Assembly (NCBI RefSeq): GCF_020966755.1
Contig: NZ_JAJKFT010000004.1
Span: 992,001-1,056,000, forward strand
DNA length: 64,000 nucleotides
Direction of reading: 5' to 3'
DNA from: Blastopirellula sediminis
Lineage (GTDB): Bacteria; Planctomycetota; Planctomycetia; Pirellulales; Pirellulaceae
In this document: piece after piece, positions 42,729 through 52,132 of the stretch
How positions within the stretch are numbered: position 1 is the stretch's first letter
Layout: the number at the start of each line of letters is the position of its first letter
The notes under the pieces: generated by a model
Database searches by the model: none
Told to the model about the DNA's origin: nothing
What the model saw: only the letters and a program-made list of their open reading frames with translations
Program-made: the position numbers and the translations under genes

Positions 42729-43391
42729 TTACAGCGACTTAATCTTGATGTTCTTCCAACGAACTTCAAACGGGCCTTGGCCTTTGCCGATGCCGTGGAC
42801 CTGCAAACCGATGAAGCCGGTCGGGTGAGTCTTGTAGATTTCTTCGTCGGTCAGGTCTTCAATCGGTTCGCCGTTGATGAAGGTCTGAATACGCGGGCCC
42901 TTCGCGATGACGCGATAGTGGTTCCACTCGCCATTCTTGAAATGGTCGTGCGGCTTCAGGCGGCTTTCCGGGGTCAACCAACCGCGGCCGGTCGCTTCGC
43001 CGTAGACGTAGCCGGCTTCGCCGGTGCTCTTTTCGATTTCGACTTGCGGGCCGTTCACGCGACCGAACTTTTCGTCACCCTTGGCGGCGGCGGTCTGCGA
43101 ACGAATCTGCACGCCCGAGTTCAGGCCATCGTCGCACTTGACGTCAAATTCGATTTCGAAGTCGCCGTAATCCTTGTCGGTGCAGAGGAACGAGTTCGGG
43201 CTTCCTTCGTTCGTCTTGCCGCGGATGACTCCGCCTTCTTCGACGACGTAGGTCGCGGTGCCGTTCTTTTGAGTCCAGCCGGTCAGATCTTTACCGTTAA
43301 ACGGTTCAGTCCAACCTTCTGCGGCCGATAGGACGCCAGCAAAGCTCAGCGTCAGCGTGGTCAGCAGCGCCGGGATAATCATCTTACGCAT
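42729..43391 (-). CDS. Exported DUF1080 (3-keto-disaccharide hydrolase-like) protein
   Basis: The 220-residue product has a signal peptide (IIPALLTTLTLSFAGVLSA) and a single jelly-roll DUF1080 domain: 'WTEPFNGKDLTGWTQKNG', 'FLCTDKDYGDFEIEFDVKCD', 'LNSGVQIRSQT', 'HFKNGEWNHYRVIAKGPRIQ', 'GFIGLQVHGIGKGQGPFEVR'. The domain is strongly expanded in planctomycetes and related to laminin-G/glucanase folds; some members hydrolyse 3-keto-glycosides. It is encoded alone, with a strong terminator. Confidence 0.88.
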   Translation of the reverse strand: MRKMIIPALLTTLTLSFAGVLSAAEGWTEPFNGKDLTGWTQKNGTATYVVEEGGVIRGKTNEGSPNSFLCTDKDYGDFEIEFDVKCDDGLNSGVQIRSQTAAAKGDEKFGRVNGPQVEIEKSTGEAGYVYGEATGRGWLTPESRLKPHDHFKNGEWNHYRVIAKGPRIQTFINGEPIEDLTDEEIYKTHPTGFIGLQVHGIGKGQGPFEVRWKNIKIKSL

Positions 43392-43486
43392 TCAGAATTC
43401 TCCTGATTCACGGGGCGGGTAGACATGGGTGGGGGAGGGCGGAAGGTCGCATTATGTACCGAACCTGCCCGACTCGCAACTTGCCG

Positions 43487-44557
43487 CTAGAACAAGCTTT
43501 TCTGCCGTCCATTGGGATCCGGGCGGCGAAATTGGGTCGTATCGAAGCGAAATTCGCTGCGGTCGAGCTGGTGACGCTTCCGGAAAACCCGAAACGTCTG
43601 GTCAATCTGCTGGGCGATCAGCCCTTCGCCGCGCATCCGCGTACCGAACTGGCTGTCGTTCAGCTCGCCCCCGCGGACCGCCCGCAGTCGCGACTCGACC
43701 CGCTCTTTCGCTTCGGGCATTTGCTGCTCGAGCCAATGGAGGAAGATCTCCTGCACGCCGTGCGGCAAACGCAGGATGGTGTAACTTGCGCCGCTGGCGC
43801 CCGCTTCGGCCGCCGCTTCCAAGATCTTGGGAATCTCGCTGTCGTTCAGCCCGGGGATGATCGGCGCCGTCATCACATGGACCGGAACGCCGGCGTCGGT
43901 CAGTTCGCGGATCGCGCGAAGTCGCGCGGCGGGACTGCTGGTCCGCGGTTCCATCTTTCGCGTCAACGTCTGATCGAGCGACGTGACGCTGATGTTGACC
44001 TGCACCAGGTTACGGGTCGCCATGTCGGCGAGGATATCGAGATCACGCGTCACCAGCGCGTTCTTGGTGATCATGCCAAGCGGCTGATTCGCTGCGGCCG
44101 CAACTTGCAGACAGGCCCGCGTCACGCCGAACTGACGTTCGATCGGCTGGTAACAATCGGTGACGCCCGACATGACGATCAGTTGGCACTTCCAACTCGG
44201 CTGCGCGAGGAATTTGCGAAACAGCGCCGCCGCGTCGCGCTTGACCATGATCTTGGTCTCGAAGTCGAGCCCGGCGCTGAAGCCGAGAAACTCGTGATAG
44301 GGCCGCGCGTAGCAATATGAGCAACCATGCACGCAGCCCCGATACGGATTCAAGCTGAAGCGAAACGAAAGGTCGGGGCTGTTGTTCTCGGTAACGATCG
44401 ATTGCGACTGATCGTCATACAGCTCCGTCGCTACTTTTCGGGGCGCGTCGTCGATCTCGGCTTCGTCGAGATGCTCCCAATCGTCGACCGTCGCCAAACG
44501 TTCAAAACGGTTGGTCGGATTAAAGTCGGCGCCGCGCCCGATTACGTCCATGGTCAC
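43487..44557 (-). CDS. PA0069-type radical SAM protein
   Basis: The 356-residue product has a radical-SAM cluster motif C-VHG-C-SY-C (about residue 74-81) followed by 'ARPYHEFLGFSAGLDFETKI' and 'KCQLIVMSGVTDCYQPIERQ', typical of the spore photoproduct lyase-like/PA0069 branch. 'PVHVMTAPIIPGLNDSEIP' and 'LRLPHGVQEIFLHWLEQ' fit later strands. It should bind a [4Fe-4S] cluster and cleave SAM; the substrate of this branch is unknown, with nucleic-acid repair often proposed. Stand-alone gene, divergent from the protease gene. Confidence 0.85.
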   Translation of the reverse strand: MTMDVIGRGADFNPTNRFERLATVDDWEHLDEAEIDDAPRKVATELYDDQSQSIVTENNSPDLSFRFSLNPYRGCVHGCSYCYARPYHEFLGFSAGLDFETKIMVKRDAAALFRKFLAQPSWKCQLIVMSGVTDCYQPIERQFGVTRACLQVAAAANQPLGMITKNALVTRDLDILADMATRNLVQVNISVTSLDQTLTRKMEPRTSSPAARLRAIRELTDAGVPVHVMTAPIIPGLNDSEIPKILEAAAEAGASGASYTILRLPHGVQEIFLHWLEQQMPEAKERVESRLRAVRGGELNDSQFGTRMRGEGLIAQQIDQTFRVFRKRHQLDRSEFRFDTTQFRRPDPNGRQKSLF

Positions 44558-44731
44558 TTCCCTGAAGATCGAATTACCGCCAGGGTAGTGTACGTGCGTA
44601 TATATTTCAAGATGGTTTTCGTCTTAGAATCGGCGCAATTCGACCCATCTTTTCCTGACGCCTACGCGTCGGACGGTTTTGGACTAAGTTGGAAGCTGGT
44701 CTCCCTAACTGCTTTCTCTTGAGGTTGTCCC

Positions 44732-45601
44732 GTGCTCCGTTCGCCGCTGTTGGTTTTTTCGGCCCTGGTTTGCTTCGCGAGTTTCGCCGCTCCCTTGCTG
44801 GCCAAACCGGGAGATAAAACGCTCGTCGCTTCCGCCGTTTATCGGTTTGGGGGAACGGGATCGAACGCGACCGGCTGGGTCGTTAAGCGAGTCGATCCGA
44901 AGCATGCCGAAAAGACCGAGTATTGGCTGGTCACCGCGACGCACGTGCTGACCGCGATGCAAGGAGAGAAAGCGACGCTGACCCTGCGGAAGTTCGACGC
45001 GGAGAAAGATCTGTGGGAACGGGCTCCGCTGGAAGTGGCGATTCGCTCTGGCGAGAAAAACCTGTGGACCGAAGCGGGGGACCTCGACGTCGCCGTGATG
45101 CGACTGCCTGACGACATTGATCCGGCGGTCGACTCGATTCCGTTTGCGTGGCTTTCGCCGGCCTCGGATTGGGAATCGCTGCCGATCGAAGCAGGCCAGA
45201 TGGTTCGCTGCGTCGGTTTTCCTCACGCGTCGCAATTCAACCCCAGCAAGGCGGGCTACCCGATGGTGCGACTCGGCTGCATCGCTTCGGTCACGCGAGA
45301 AAAGGAGCCAATGTTCTTGGTCGACTTCAACACGTTCGAAGGAGACAGCGGCGGACTCGTTTATCTTGAAACGGAGGCCGGCGACATCAAAGTGATCGGC
45401 CTGACCCGCGCACAGCATTTTCTCGATGAACGTTACAAGCTGGTCTACGGCGAAGGTTTGATCCGGCAGCGACTGGGCCTGTCGATCGTCGTGCCGAGCG
45501 AACGAATCCGCCAATTGATTGAATCAGCCGATCAGACCGAAGCGCCGACCGAACAAAAGACGAAGATCGAAGAAACGGTCAAATCGGCGGCGGTAGAGTA
45601 G
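44732..45601 (+). CDS. Exported trypsin-like serine protease
   Basis: The 289-residue product has a signal peptide (LLVFSALVCFASFAAPLLA). The catalytic triad is recognisable: His in 'WLVTATHVLTAM', Asp in 'GDLDVAVMRLPDD' and Ser in 'NTFEGDSGGLVYLE'. The overall layout matches S1-type trypsin-like peptidases without PDZ domains. Likely periplasmic or secreted. It is followed directly by a REPIN and a convergent SMP-30 gene. Substrate unknown. Confidence 0.8.
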   Translation: MLRSPLLVFSALVCFASFAAPLLAKPGDKTLVASAVYRFGGTGSNATGWVVKRVDPKHAEKTEYWLVTATHVLTAMQGEKATLTLRKFDAEKDLWERAPLEVAIRSGEKNLWTEAGDLDVAVMRLPDDIDPAVDSIPFAWLSPASDWESLPIEAGQMVRCVGFPHASQFNPSKAGYPMVRLGCIASVTREKEPMFLVDFNTFEGDSGGLVYLETEAGDIKVIGLTRAQHFLDERYKLVYGEGLIRQRLGLSIVVPSERIRQLIESADQTEAPTEQKTKIEETVKSAAVE

Positions 45602-45609
45602 GTACGCTT

Positions 45610-45685
45610 GGGTGGCACTGCTGGCTTGTCCAGCAGTGGGAACCTGGTGCTCGCTGCGCACTGCTGGACAAGCCAGCAGTGGCAC
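45610..45685. repeat. REPIN between convergent protease and SMP-30 genes
   Basis: Inverted REPs 45610-45638 and 45659-45685 share the core CACTGCTGGCTTGTCCAGCA with one mismatch in the head; the gap is 20 bp. Each copy is itself a hairpin (CTGCTGG / CCAGCAG). It is closely related to the pair at 38378. Confidence 0.85.
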
Positions 45686-45703
45686 ACGATGCGAATCGCT
45701 CGT

Positions 45704-46582
45704 CTAATAGGCGAACTTCACGCCGGCCTTGCCGGTAACGCCGACGTCGGCGACGAAGATTCCGCCGGCGAGCGGTTGTTCGGCGACTTGTTCCGGCGTC
45801 AATCCTTGTCGCGCGCAGGTGATGTACAACCGATCCAGATTCTCTCCGCCGAAGCAGCAAGAGGTGACGTTAGAGCAGGGGAGCTCCACCTTCGCGAGCA
45901 GCTCGCCGCTATTCGGATTCCAGCGGCTCACGCCGCCGCCGCTCCACTGGGCGACCCAGAGCATCCCTTCGCTGTCGATCGTCATGCCGTCCGGTTTTCC
46001 CATGTCGTGCGGCAGGTCGAACGCTTTCCGGCGATTGCTGAGCGCGGCAGTGGCGACGTCGTAATCGAAGGCGTCGATCTTGCGCGTGGCGGTGTCGATG
46101 TAGTAGAAGGTCTTCTCGTCCATCGACCAGGCGAGCCCGTTCGAGTTGACGACCTTCTCGACCACACGTTGCGGCTGCAGCGATTCGTCGAAGAGGTAGA
46201 GACTCGACTCTTCGATCCGCTTGTCGGAAATGGTGCCGCCGAAGAGGCGCCCACGGGGATCGCATTTGCCGTCGTTGAAACGCGTCGTCGGAATATCGCT
46301 TTCCGGATCGACGACCGGCGTGACCACGCCGCTCTCGACGTTCAAGCGCACGATTCCCTTGCGCGTCCCCGCGATCACATCACCGGAGGTGGTTGGAATG
46401 GCGAACCCGACCTGGCAGCCGACCGACCATGATTCATTTTTTTCGCTGACCGGATCCCAGCGGTTGATGAGATAGCGTTCGATGTCGACCCACCACAACT
46501 TGCCTAAATCGGCGTCCCAGACGGGCCCTTCGGCCAAAATCGCCTTGCCGTCGAACGCACATTTTGCCTGGATGGTCTGCAT
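45704..46582 (-). CDS. SMP-30/gluconolactonase family protein
   Basis: About 292 residues from ATG 46582 (MQTIQAKCAFDGKAI); the frame is open to 46864 but that part derives from a dispersed repeat. It is a six-bladed propeller of the SMP-30/LRE family with metal-site residues in 'LAEGPVWDADLGKLWWVDIE', 'FNDGKCDPRGRLFGGTISD', 'NSNGLAWSMDEKTFYYIDT' and 'KPDGMTIDSEGMLWVAQWSG'. Expected to hydrolyse sugar lactones in the cytoplasm (no signal peptide). Convergent to the protease gene. Confidence 0.88.
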   Translation of the reverse strand: MQTIQAKCAFDGKAILAEGPVWDADLGKLWWVDIERYLINRWDPVSEKNESWSVGCQVGFAIPTTSGDVIAGTRKGIVRLNVESGVVTPVVDPESDIPTTRFNDGKCDPRGRLFGGTISDKRIEESSLYLFDESLQPQRVVEKVVNSNGLAWSMDEKTFYYIDTATRKIDAFDYDVATAALSNRRKAFDLPHDMGKPDGMTIDSEGMLWVAQWSGGGVSRWNPNSGELLAKVELPCSNVTSCCFGGENLDRLYITCARQGLTPEQVAEQPLAGGIFVADVGVTGKAGVKFAY

Positions 46583-46662
46583 CGGGTCTTCTCCTTCCGG
46601 CGACTCGCCCCTTGGGGAGCCGGTGAACTTGGCGTATTCTGGTTTCTCTTGCGAGCCCCACA

Positions 46663-46776
46663 CTAGCCCGCAGCGCATGCGAGGGAATGGGGACGCAAGT
46701 GAATGACGAATGTCGAAGCTCGAATGACGAAGTCTTTTCCCATTCGACATTCTGGTTTCGTCATTCGTCATTTCCC
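46663..46776. repeat. Composite dispersed repeat, second copy, with inverted tail
   Basis: TAGCCCGCAGCGCATGCG then AGGGAATG, then AATGACGAATGTCGAAGCTC with GAATGACGAA. This copy continues into an inverted version (TTCGTCATTCGTCATTT at 46757-46773), so the element can fold back on itself. It fills much of the 292-bp gap between SMP-30 and CysQ. Confidence 0.7.
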
Positions 46777-46874
46777 ACCGCGTGTGGGCCGCATGTTGAA
46801 ACACTAGTGGGCGTTGTGGTTTCTGGCAACCATGGGCGCCATGCGACCTGACCCCAAGAATCAAAGCGAAACTT

Positions 46875-47825
46875 ATGTCTGCTTACCAGCAAGAAGTCGA
46901 GATCGCCCTGCAGGCCGTGACGTCGGCTGCCGTTTTGTGTCAAAACGTTCGCCATGGCGACGATTTCGCCGCGCTGGCCAAATCGGATAAAAGTCCGGTC
47001 ACGGTCGCCGATTTTGGGAGTCAGGCGATCGTTTGTCGCGCAATCCGCGAGGCCTTCCCCGACGATTTGATTATCGCCGAAGAGAACGCCGATGCGCTGC
47101 GTGCCGCGGATCAAGCTCCGCTGCTGGGTCGCGTCGTTGCCGAAGTGCAAAAGGTCTTGCCGGGCGCCGACGAGGCGCAGACCTTGGCCTGGATCGACGC
47201 CGGCGTCTCGCGCGACGCCGCGCCGCGGGTTTGGACGCTCGATCCGATCGACGGGACGAAAGGCTTTTTGCGCGGCGGACAGTACGCCGTGGCGCTGGCT
47301 CTGCTGATTGACGGTCAGGTCGAAGTTGCGGCGCTCGCTTGCCCGGCTCTCGATGATGATGGAGCGATCTTCTGGGCGGTTCGCGGGCAGGGAGCTTTTC
47401 ATCGAACCGCCGATGGCGACAAAGCGATCGCCGTTACGCCGACCGTCAATTCGGCCGAAGCGGCTCTCTGCGAGTCGGTCGAATCAGGCCATAGCGACCA
47501 CGACCAGTCGGCGCAAATCGCCAAGACGCTGGAGATCGCGCGTCCTAGCGTGCGGATGGATAGCCAGGCCAAATACGCGGCGGTCGCACGCGGCGACGCC
47601 GACATCTATCTGCGGCTGCCGACCATCGCCGGCTACGAAGAAAAGATCTGGGACCACGCCGCTGGTTTCCTGGTGATCAACGAAGCGGGCGGGAAGGTGA
47701 CCGACATCGACGGCAAGCCGCTCGACTTCTCACTTGGTTCGACGCTGAAGAACAACCGCGGCGTGGTAGCGACGAATGGACGCTTGCACGACGTGGTGAT
47801 CGCGGCGATTGCTTCGGCTTCGTAG
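46875..47825 (+). CDS. cysQ: 3'(2'),5'-bisphosphate nucleotidase / inositol monophosphatase family
   Basis: The 316-residue product has family motifs 'KSDKSPVTVADFGSQAIV', 'LIIAEENAD' (metal-binding E-E), 'WTLDPIDGTKGFLRGGQYAV' (DP-I-D-GT) and 'IWDHAAGFLVINEAGGKVTD'. This combination, with the 'GTKGFLRG' insertion, is typical of eukaryote-like HAL2/CysQ enzymes that hydrolyse 3'-phosphoadenosine 5'-phosphate, a by-product of sulfate transfer. Magnesium-dependent and lithium-sensitive as a family. Cytoplasmic, stand-alone gene. Confidence 0.85.
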   Translation: MSAYQQEVEIALQAVTSAAVLCQNVRHGDDFAALAKSDKSPVTVADFGSQAIVCRAIREAFPDDLIIAEENADALRAADQAPLLGRVVAEVQKVLPGADEAQTLAWIDAGVSRDAAPRVWTLDPIDGTKGFLRGGQYAVALALLIDGQVEVAALACPALDDDGAIFWAVRGQGAFHRTADGDKAIAVTPTVNSAEAALCESVESGHSDHDQSAQIAKTLEIARPSVRMDSQAKYAAVARGDADIYLRLPTIAGYEEKIWDHAAGFLVINEAGGKVTDIDGKPLDFSLGSTLKNNRGVVATNGRLHDVVIAAIASAS

Positions 47826-47846
47826 TTGAAACTGCGTGCCACGGTT

Positions 47847-48161
47847 CTAGACGTCCGGCAGGTCGACTTCGATCTGCCCGTCGACGATGCGGACTGGGAA
47901 CATCCGCAAGTTGTATCGTGGCGAATCTTCGTCGAGATACTTGCCGTCGCAGATCCGGAATCGCCAATGATGGATCGGGCAGGTAAGGATCCCTTCGCAG
48001 ACTTCGCCGCGCGTCAGTAGCGCGCCGGCGTGCGGACAGCGGGCGTCGATCGCGAAGACTTGCCCGCCCAGTTGATAGAGCCCGACCCATTCTTCGCCGC
48101 TGACTCGAAAGAGAACCTCTTGCGAGAGGAGTTCGTCACGACGAGCGAGCGGCCGGAACAT
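47847..48161 (-). CDS. Rieske [2Fe-2S] protein (NirD/ferredoxin-like)
   Basis: The 104-residue single-domain protein has the Rieske ligands C-P-H in 'DARCPHAGALLTRGE' and C-P-I-H in 'LTCPIHHWRFRICDG'. There is no membrane anchor or signal peptide, so it is a soluble cytoplasmic electron carrier or the small subunit of an oxygenase or reductase. It starts 6 bp after the DAHP synthase stop on the same strand, so the two are probably co-transcribed; a functional link is not obvious. Confidence 0.85.
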   Translation of the reverse strand: MFRPLARRDELLSQEVLFRVSGEEWVGLYQLGGQVFAIDARCPHAGALLTRGEVCEGILTCPIHHWRFRICDGKYLDEDSPRYNLRMFPVRIVDGQIEVDLPDV

Positions 48162-48167
48162 GGTTGG

Positions 48168-49232
48168 TTACGTCGCGCCGACGGCGGCTTCCGAAAGTTT
48201 GGCGTGGGCTTCACGCAACAGGTCGGCGGTTTCGTCCCAGCCGATGCAGGCGTCCGTAATCGAAACGCCGTAGGTCAACGCTGACGGTTCGCTGCCGAGC
48301 TTCTGGTTGCCTGGGGCGATATTGCTTTCGAGCATCATGCCGATGATTGAGCGGTTACCTTCGATCCGCTGGGCCAGCACGTCGCGCCAGACGTTCTTTT
48401 GTTGCGTGTGATCTTTGTTGCTGTTCGCGTGGCTGCAGTCGACCAGCAGGTTCGATTGCAGGTTCGCCTTTTCGAGCTGGGCGATCGCGTCTTTGATATC
48501 TTCGCGCGAGTAGTTCGGGCCGCTACGACCGCCGCGGAGGATCAGGTGACCCCACGGATTGCCGTTCGAGTGCACGACGCAAGTCGCTCCTTCGGCGTCG
48601 ATACCGAGGAAACTGTGCGGACTGCCGGACGAGGTCATCGCGTCGAGGGCGATTTGCAGCGAGCCGTCGGTTCCGTTCTTATAGCCGACCGGCATCGATA
48701 GGCCGCTCGCCATCTGACGGTGGGTCGGCGATTCGGTGGTGCGAGCGCCGATCGACGCGAGCGAGATCAGGTCGGCGATATATTGCGGCGTGATCGGCTC
48801 GAGCGCTTCGCTCGCGGCGGGGAGGCCGATTTCGGCGATGTCGACCAGCAACTTTCGCGCGATGCGGAAGCCGGAGCCGACGTCGAAGGTGTCATTGAGG
48901 TGCGGGTCGTTGATCAACCCCTTCCAACCGACGGTGGTCCGCGGCTTTTCGAAGTAGACCCGCATCACGATGAAGATGCGATCTTTGACTTCTTCGGCCA
49001 CTTCCTTCAGGCGTCGCGCGTAATCGATCGCCATCTTCGGATCGTGGATCGAGCAAGGGCCGACGACCGCCAGCATCCGATCATCTTCGCCTGAGAGGAT
49101 GCGCTTGATTTGCTCGCGGGATTCGAAGATGAAGTCCTGCGTCTCCTCGGTCACCGGGATCTCTTGCTTGATTTCTCGCGGCGAAACGAGCTTTTCAATG
49201 CTACGGACGTTGACGTTGTCGGTCTGGTGCAT
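48168..49232 (-). CDS. 3-deoxy-7-phosphoheptulonate (DAHP) synthase, class I
   Basis: About 354 residues from ATG 49232 (MHQTDNVNVRSIEKL). It catalyses the first step of aromatic amino-acid synthesis from PEP and erythrose 4-phosphate. Family blocks are 'MLAVVGPCSIHDPKMAIDYA', 'VMRVYFEKPRTTVGWKGLIN', 'SEALEPITPQYIADLISLAS', 'IGARTTESPTHRQMASGLSM', 'HLILRGGRSGPNY', 'LVDCSHANSNKDHTQQ' and 'GVSITDACIGWDET'. Metal ligands Cys, His, Glu and Asp are present. It is of the AroF/G/H type with an N-terminal feedback extension; which aromatic acid inhibits it cannot be told by eye. Confidence 0.95.
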   Translation of the reverse strand: MHQTDNVNVRSIEKLVSPREIKQEIPVTEETQDFIFESREQIKRILSGEDDRMLAVVGPCSIHDPKMAIDYARRLKEVAEEVKDRIFIVMRVYFEKPRTTVGWKGLINDPHLNDTFDVGSGFRIARKLLVDIAEIGLPAASEALEPITPQYIADLISLASIGARTTESPTHRQMASGLSMPVGYKNGTDGSLQIALDAMTSSGSPHSFLGIDAEGATCVVHSNGNPWGHLILRGGRSGPNYSREDIKDAIAQLEKANLQSNLLVDCSHANSNKDHTQQKNVWRDVLAQRIEGNRSIIGMMLESNIAPGNQKLGSEPSALTYGVSITDACIGWDETADLLREAHAKLSEAAVGAT

Positions 49233-49406
49233 GGCGAGTGGGCTATTTTTCACGGCGCGATTAACTGGACACGGTGGAAAGCAAAGGGGCAAACCTCCAT
49301 TTTCGCACGGATCAGGCTAAACCTCTAGCCCAGCCGCACTTTTCGACGAAAAAAGAGGGGCGGAAAGCCGCTGTAACTTGGCCTTTTGGGGCCGGTTCTT
49401 GCGATT

Positions 49407-49856
49407 CTACGGATCTTGTCCCTGCTCGAACGAGATATCACGCGTCGCTCGGTGACCGCTAACTCGGCGAGCGGCCACGTTTACGTCGTTGATTTCGACT
49501 GCAGCCGGGTCAAACGGCAATCCGCTGCGACGGAGAAACGCCGTGACCGGCAGCGAAAGCTCCTTCCCCTGCGGAAGGGCATGTTTGTAGTAGTGGTAGA
49601 ATGCCCCGTTGATCGAGACGCTCAGATTCGACCAGTCGCAATCATCCTGGTTATGGATCACCAGCGCCGGGGGATTGGCGTCACGGTCGATTTTCACGTC
49701 GACTGCCAGCGGTTTGCTCGAAGTGGCCGGCAGCGTGACGTATAAAATGCCGACAATCACAATCGGGAGGGTCGCCAGTCCGACGAGCAGCAGGGTCAAG
49801 CCGCGGCTGGTCAGCCGGGGCGAATCGGGTCTCGATTGAGCGACTTCGTCTGTCAT
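49407..49856 (-). CDS. Single-pass membrane protein, uncharacterised
   Basis: The 149-residue product has one N-terminal TM segment (LTLLLVGLATLPIVIVGILY), followed by an extracytoplasmic beta-rich domain ('PALVIHNQDDCDWSNLSVSI', 'NGAFYHYYKHALPQGKELSL'). The domain recalls planctomycete proteins of unknown function. It is divergent from the RegB gene, whose start is within 30 bp; shared regulation is possible but not shown. Confidence 0.65.
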   Translation of the reverse strand: MTDEVAQSRPDSPRLTSRGLTLLLVGLATLPIVIVGILYVTLPATSSKPLAVDVKIDRDANPPALVIHNQDDCDWSNLSVSINGAFYHYYKHALPQGKELSLPVTAFLRRSGLPFDPAAVEINDVNVAARRVSGHRATRDISFEQGQDP

Positions 49857-49882
49857 TGTTTCACTTTTGGTCTAGTCAGCGC

Positions 49883-51256
49883 ATGTCACCGAACACTGTT
49901 CCGCCGGTCACGCCTGTTTCCACAGGCGATCGGATGTCGATCAACGCCGCATGGTTGATCAAGTTGCGGTGGGTCGCCGTGTTTGGGCAGCTGGGCACCA
50001 TTTTGGTGGTCGGTTTCCTGCTGCACGTTTCGATTCGCTGGGGCGTGCTATTGACCGCGATCGCGATCACCGCCGGCAGCAACATCCTGTTGACCCTCTT
50101 TTATCGACGAATACGTAGCTCGCCCGAAAGTGGGCGTTTGTCGGAAAAGGTCTTGCTGGGGGTCATGTTGCTCGACTTGTGTTCGCTGACCGCGCTGCTT
50201 TACTTCACCGGCGGCATGACGAACCCGTTTTGCATTTTCTACATGGTGAATCTTACGCTGGCGGCGATCGTTCTCCCAGGTCGCAGCGTCTGGGGATTGG
50301 CCGCGATTACCGCGGTGGCGATCGCGCTGCTCTTTTACGACCATGTCGACGTCCCGGTTTTGACGCAGCCAGAGCGGATGCAAACCCTGCGCGAGCTGGG
50401 TCTGATTCCGATGGCCCAGACCGGCATGTACGTTGCGTTTGTGACCTGTATTTTCGTGATCGTCTACTTCACGACTCGTCTGACCGACGAAGTTCGCCGC
50501 CGCGACGCCGTTTTGCGTCGCGCCGAGATGCAGCGAGCTCGTAGCGAAAAACTGGAGGCGCTCGGTACGCTCGCCGCCGGAGCGGCTCATGAACTTTCGA
50601 CGCCGCTGGCGACCATCGCCGTGGTCGCCAAAGAGGTGCAGCGGGAATTGGCCGAAATGCCGGTTTCCGACGACCTGAAGTCGGACATTTCGCTGATTCG
50701 GACCGAGCTAGATCGCTGTCGGCACATTCTCGATCAGATGTCGACCGACGCCGGCCAGGCGACCGGCGAAACGTTGGCCGACGTCACTTCGTCGCAATTG
50801 GTCGAAGAGATCCGGAGCCTGCTCGACGCCCGCTTGATCGATCGGCTTCGCATCATCGATCGCTCGGACGACGCGGTAATTCGTTCGCCGCGACTGGTGC
50901 TGGCTCAGGCGCTACGCGGGTTGATCAAGAATGCGTTCGACGCTTCGCCGGAAGGACGCGAAGTAGTGGTGCTGCTCGAGCGGACCTCGAAGCACCTGGT
51001 GATGACGATTCGAGATGAAGGGCCAGGGATGCCGCCGGAAGTCTTGGCCCGCATCGGCGAACCGTTCTTCACGACCAAGGATCCCGGCGCCGGGACCGGG
51101 CTCGGAATTTTCCTGGCCAAGAACGTGATCGAGCGGATCGACGGGACCCTCCGAATCGAGTCGAGCTCGAATGACGGGACGACGGTCGTTGTGCAATTGC
51201 TCCGCAAACCCGATCCGTGGGATGCGACCTCCGCTGGGGGTGTAAGGGGAAAATAG
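49883..51256 (+). CDS. regB: RegB/PrrB-type redox-sensing histidine kinase
   Basis: About 457 residues from ATG 49883 (a TTG at 49856 is possible). Six TM segments (about 30-200) contain '[16 protein letters not shown]', matching the quinone-binding GGxxNPF motif of RegB. The H-box '[19 protein letters not shown]' (His236) is RegB-specific in style, and '[13 protein letters not shown]' holds a Cys (279) at the position of the RegB redox-active cysteine. N, G1, F and G2 boxes follow ('[12 protein letters not shown]', '[11 protein letters not shown]', '[20 protein letters not shown]'). It likely senses quinone/redox state and phosphorylates the RegA protein encoded 75 bp downstream. Confidence 0.85.
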   Translation: MSPNTVPPVTPVSTGDRMSINAAWLIKLRWVAVFGQLGTILVVGFLLHVSIRWGVLLTAIAITAGSNILLTLFYRRIRSSPESGRLSEKVLLGVMLLDLCSLTALLYFTGGMTNPFCIFYMVNLTLAAIVLPGRSVWGLAAITAVAIALLFYDHVDVPVLTQPERMQTLRELGLIPMAQTGMYVAFVTCIFVIVYFTTRLTDEVRRRDAVLRRAEMQRARSEKLEALGTLAAGAAHELSTPLATIAVVAKEVQRELAEMPVSDDLKSDISLIRTELDRCRHILDQMSTDAGQATGETLADVTSSQLVEEIRSLLDARLIDRLRIIDRSDDAVIRSPRLVLAQALRGLIKNAFDASPEGREVVVLLERTSKHLVMTIRDEGPGMPPEVLARIGEPFFTTKDPGAGTGLGIFLAKNVIERIDGTLRIESSSNDGTTVVVQLLRKPDPWDATSAGGVRGK

Positions 51257-51330
51257 CGGGGATCGAATGGCAATTTTGGAGCGGTCTTTTTATATTAGAG
51301 ATCGCTGTTCACTTCGCTTTTGGGACCAAC

Positions 51331-51864
51331 ATGAGTCGCCCTACGCTACTGCTTGTCGATGACGACGACACTCTGCGAAACCGCCTGACGCGGGCCTTCT
51401 CGGCGCGCGGCTATGACGTGTATGCAGCGGCGAATTACGACGAGGCGATCGCCCAGGCGAGCGAAGCGAAGCCCGAACGCGCGGTCCTGGATCTAAAGAT
51501 GCCGGGGAAGTCGGGCTTGGATTTGCTGCGCGATCTGCGAGAGGTCTCTCCTCACACGAAGGCGGTCTTGTTGACCGGCTACGGGAGCATCTCGAATGCG
51601 GTCGACGCGATACGGTTGGGCGCAGTCAACTACGTGACGAAGCCTGCCGACGCGGATGAGATATTGGCGGCGTTCGACGAGAAGGCGGCGGAGAGCACCG
51701 CTACAACTCCGATCGAATATCAGCCGCAATCGCTGGCCGAAGCGGAATGGGAGCATATCCATCGGGTTTTGGATGATTGCGGCGGTAATCTTTCCGAAGC
51801 GGCGCGGCTTTTGGGCATTCCACGACGCACTTTGCAGCGCAAATTAAAGAAGCTCGCGCCATAG
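51331..51864 (+). CDS. regA: RegA/PrrA/ActR-type response regulator
   Basis: The 177-residue product starts at ATG 51331. The receiver domain has '[18 protein letters not shown]', phospho-acceptor Asp54 in '[15 protein letters not shown]', Thr in '[10 protein letters not shown]' and Lys in '[14 protein letters not shown]'. A short linker leads to a Fis-type HTH ('[20 protein letters not shown]'). This size and layout define the RegA class, which controls respiration, photosynthesis and carbon fixation in proteobacteria. Its closest targets here are presumably the act-cox genes, which start 268 bp downstream. Confidence 0.88.
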   Translation: MSRPTLLLVDDDDTLRNRLTRAFSARGYDVYAAANYDEAIAQASEAKPERAVLDLKMPGKSGLDLLRDLREVSPHTKAVLLTGYGSISNAVDAIRLGAVNYVTKPADADEILAAFDEKAAESTATTPIEYQPQSLAEAEWEHIHRVLDDCGGNLSEAARLLGIPRRTLQRKLKKLAP

Positions 51865-51969
51865 CGCGGCGCGAATTTAGGGCGGCTGGGACAGCACCCC
51901 TCACAGTAGTGTGACTCTTTGACGCATAGCGCTCGGCGGATGATTTAGCTACCATCCAAGTCTTTCCGG

Positions 51970-51988
51970 GGCGGTTATATTAGCCGCC
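51970..51988. promoter_or_regulatory. Palindrome upstream of act operon
   Basis: GGCGG - 9 nt - CCGCC with TTATATTA in the centre, 145 bp before ActA. Could be an operator or a hairpin near the promoter; the central TATATT could serve as a -10 element. Assignment to RegA is speculative. Confidence 0.35.
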
Positions 51989-52132
51989 GAAGAGCAAAGC
52001 CAAGCAACCTTCTGTGGTAATTTTTTGCCCAATAGGTGGTTGTGGGCTTGGCGCTGGAAGGTCTCGCCGGAGAGACTTGTCAGTTTGCGTGCTCAAAAAA
52101 AGACCAGCCGTCCCCTAGGACGAAACGCAGTC

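Noticed and set aside
46583-46864. N-terminal extension of the SMP-30 protein
   Set aside because: The extra 94 residues are encoded by a dispersed repeat; ATG 46582 fits the family start.
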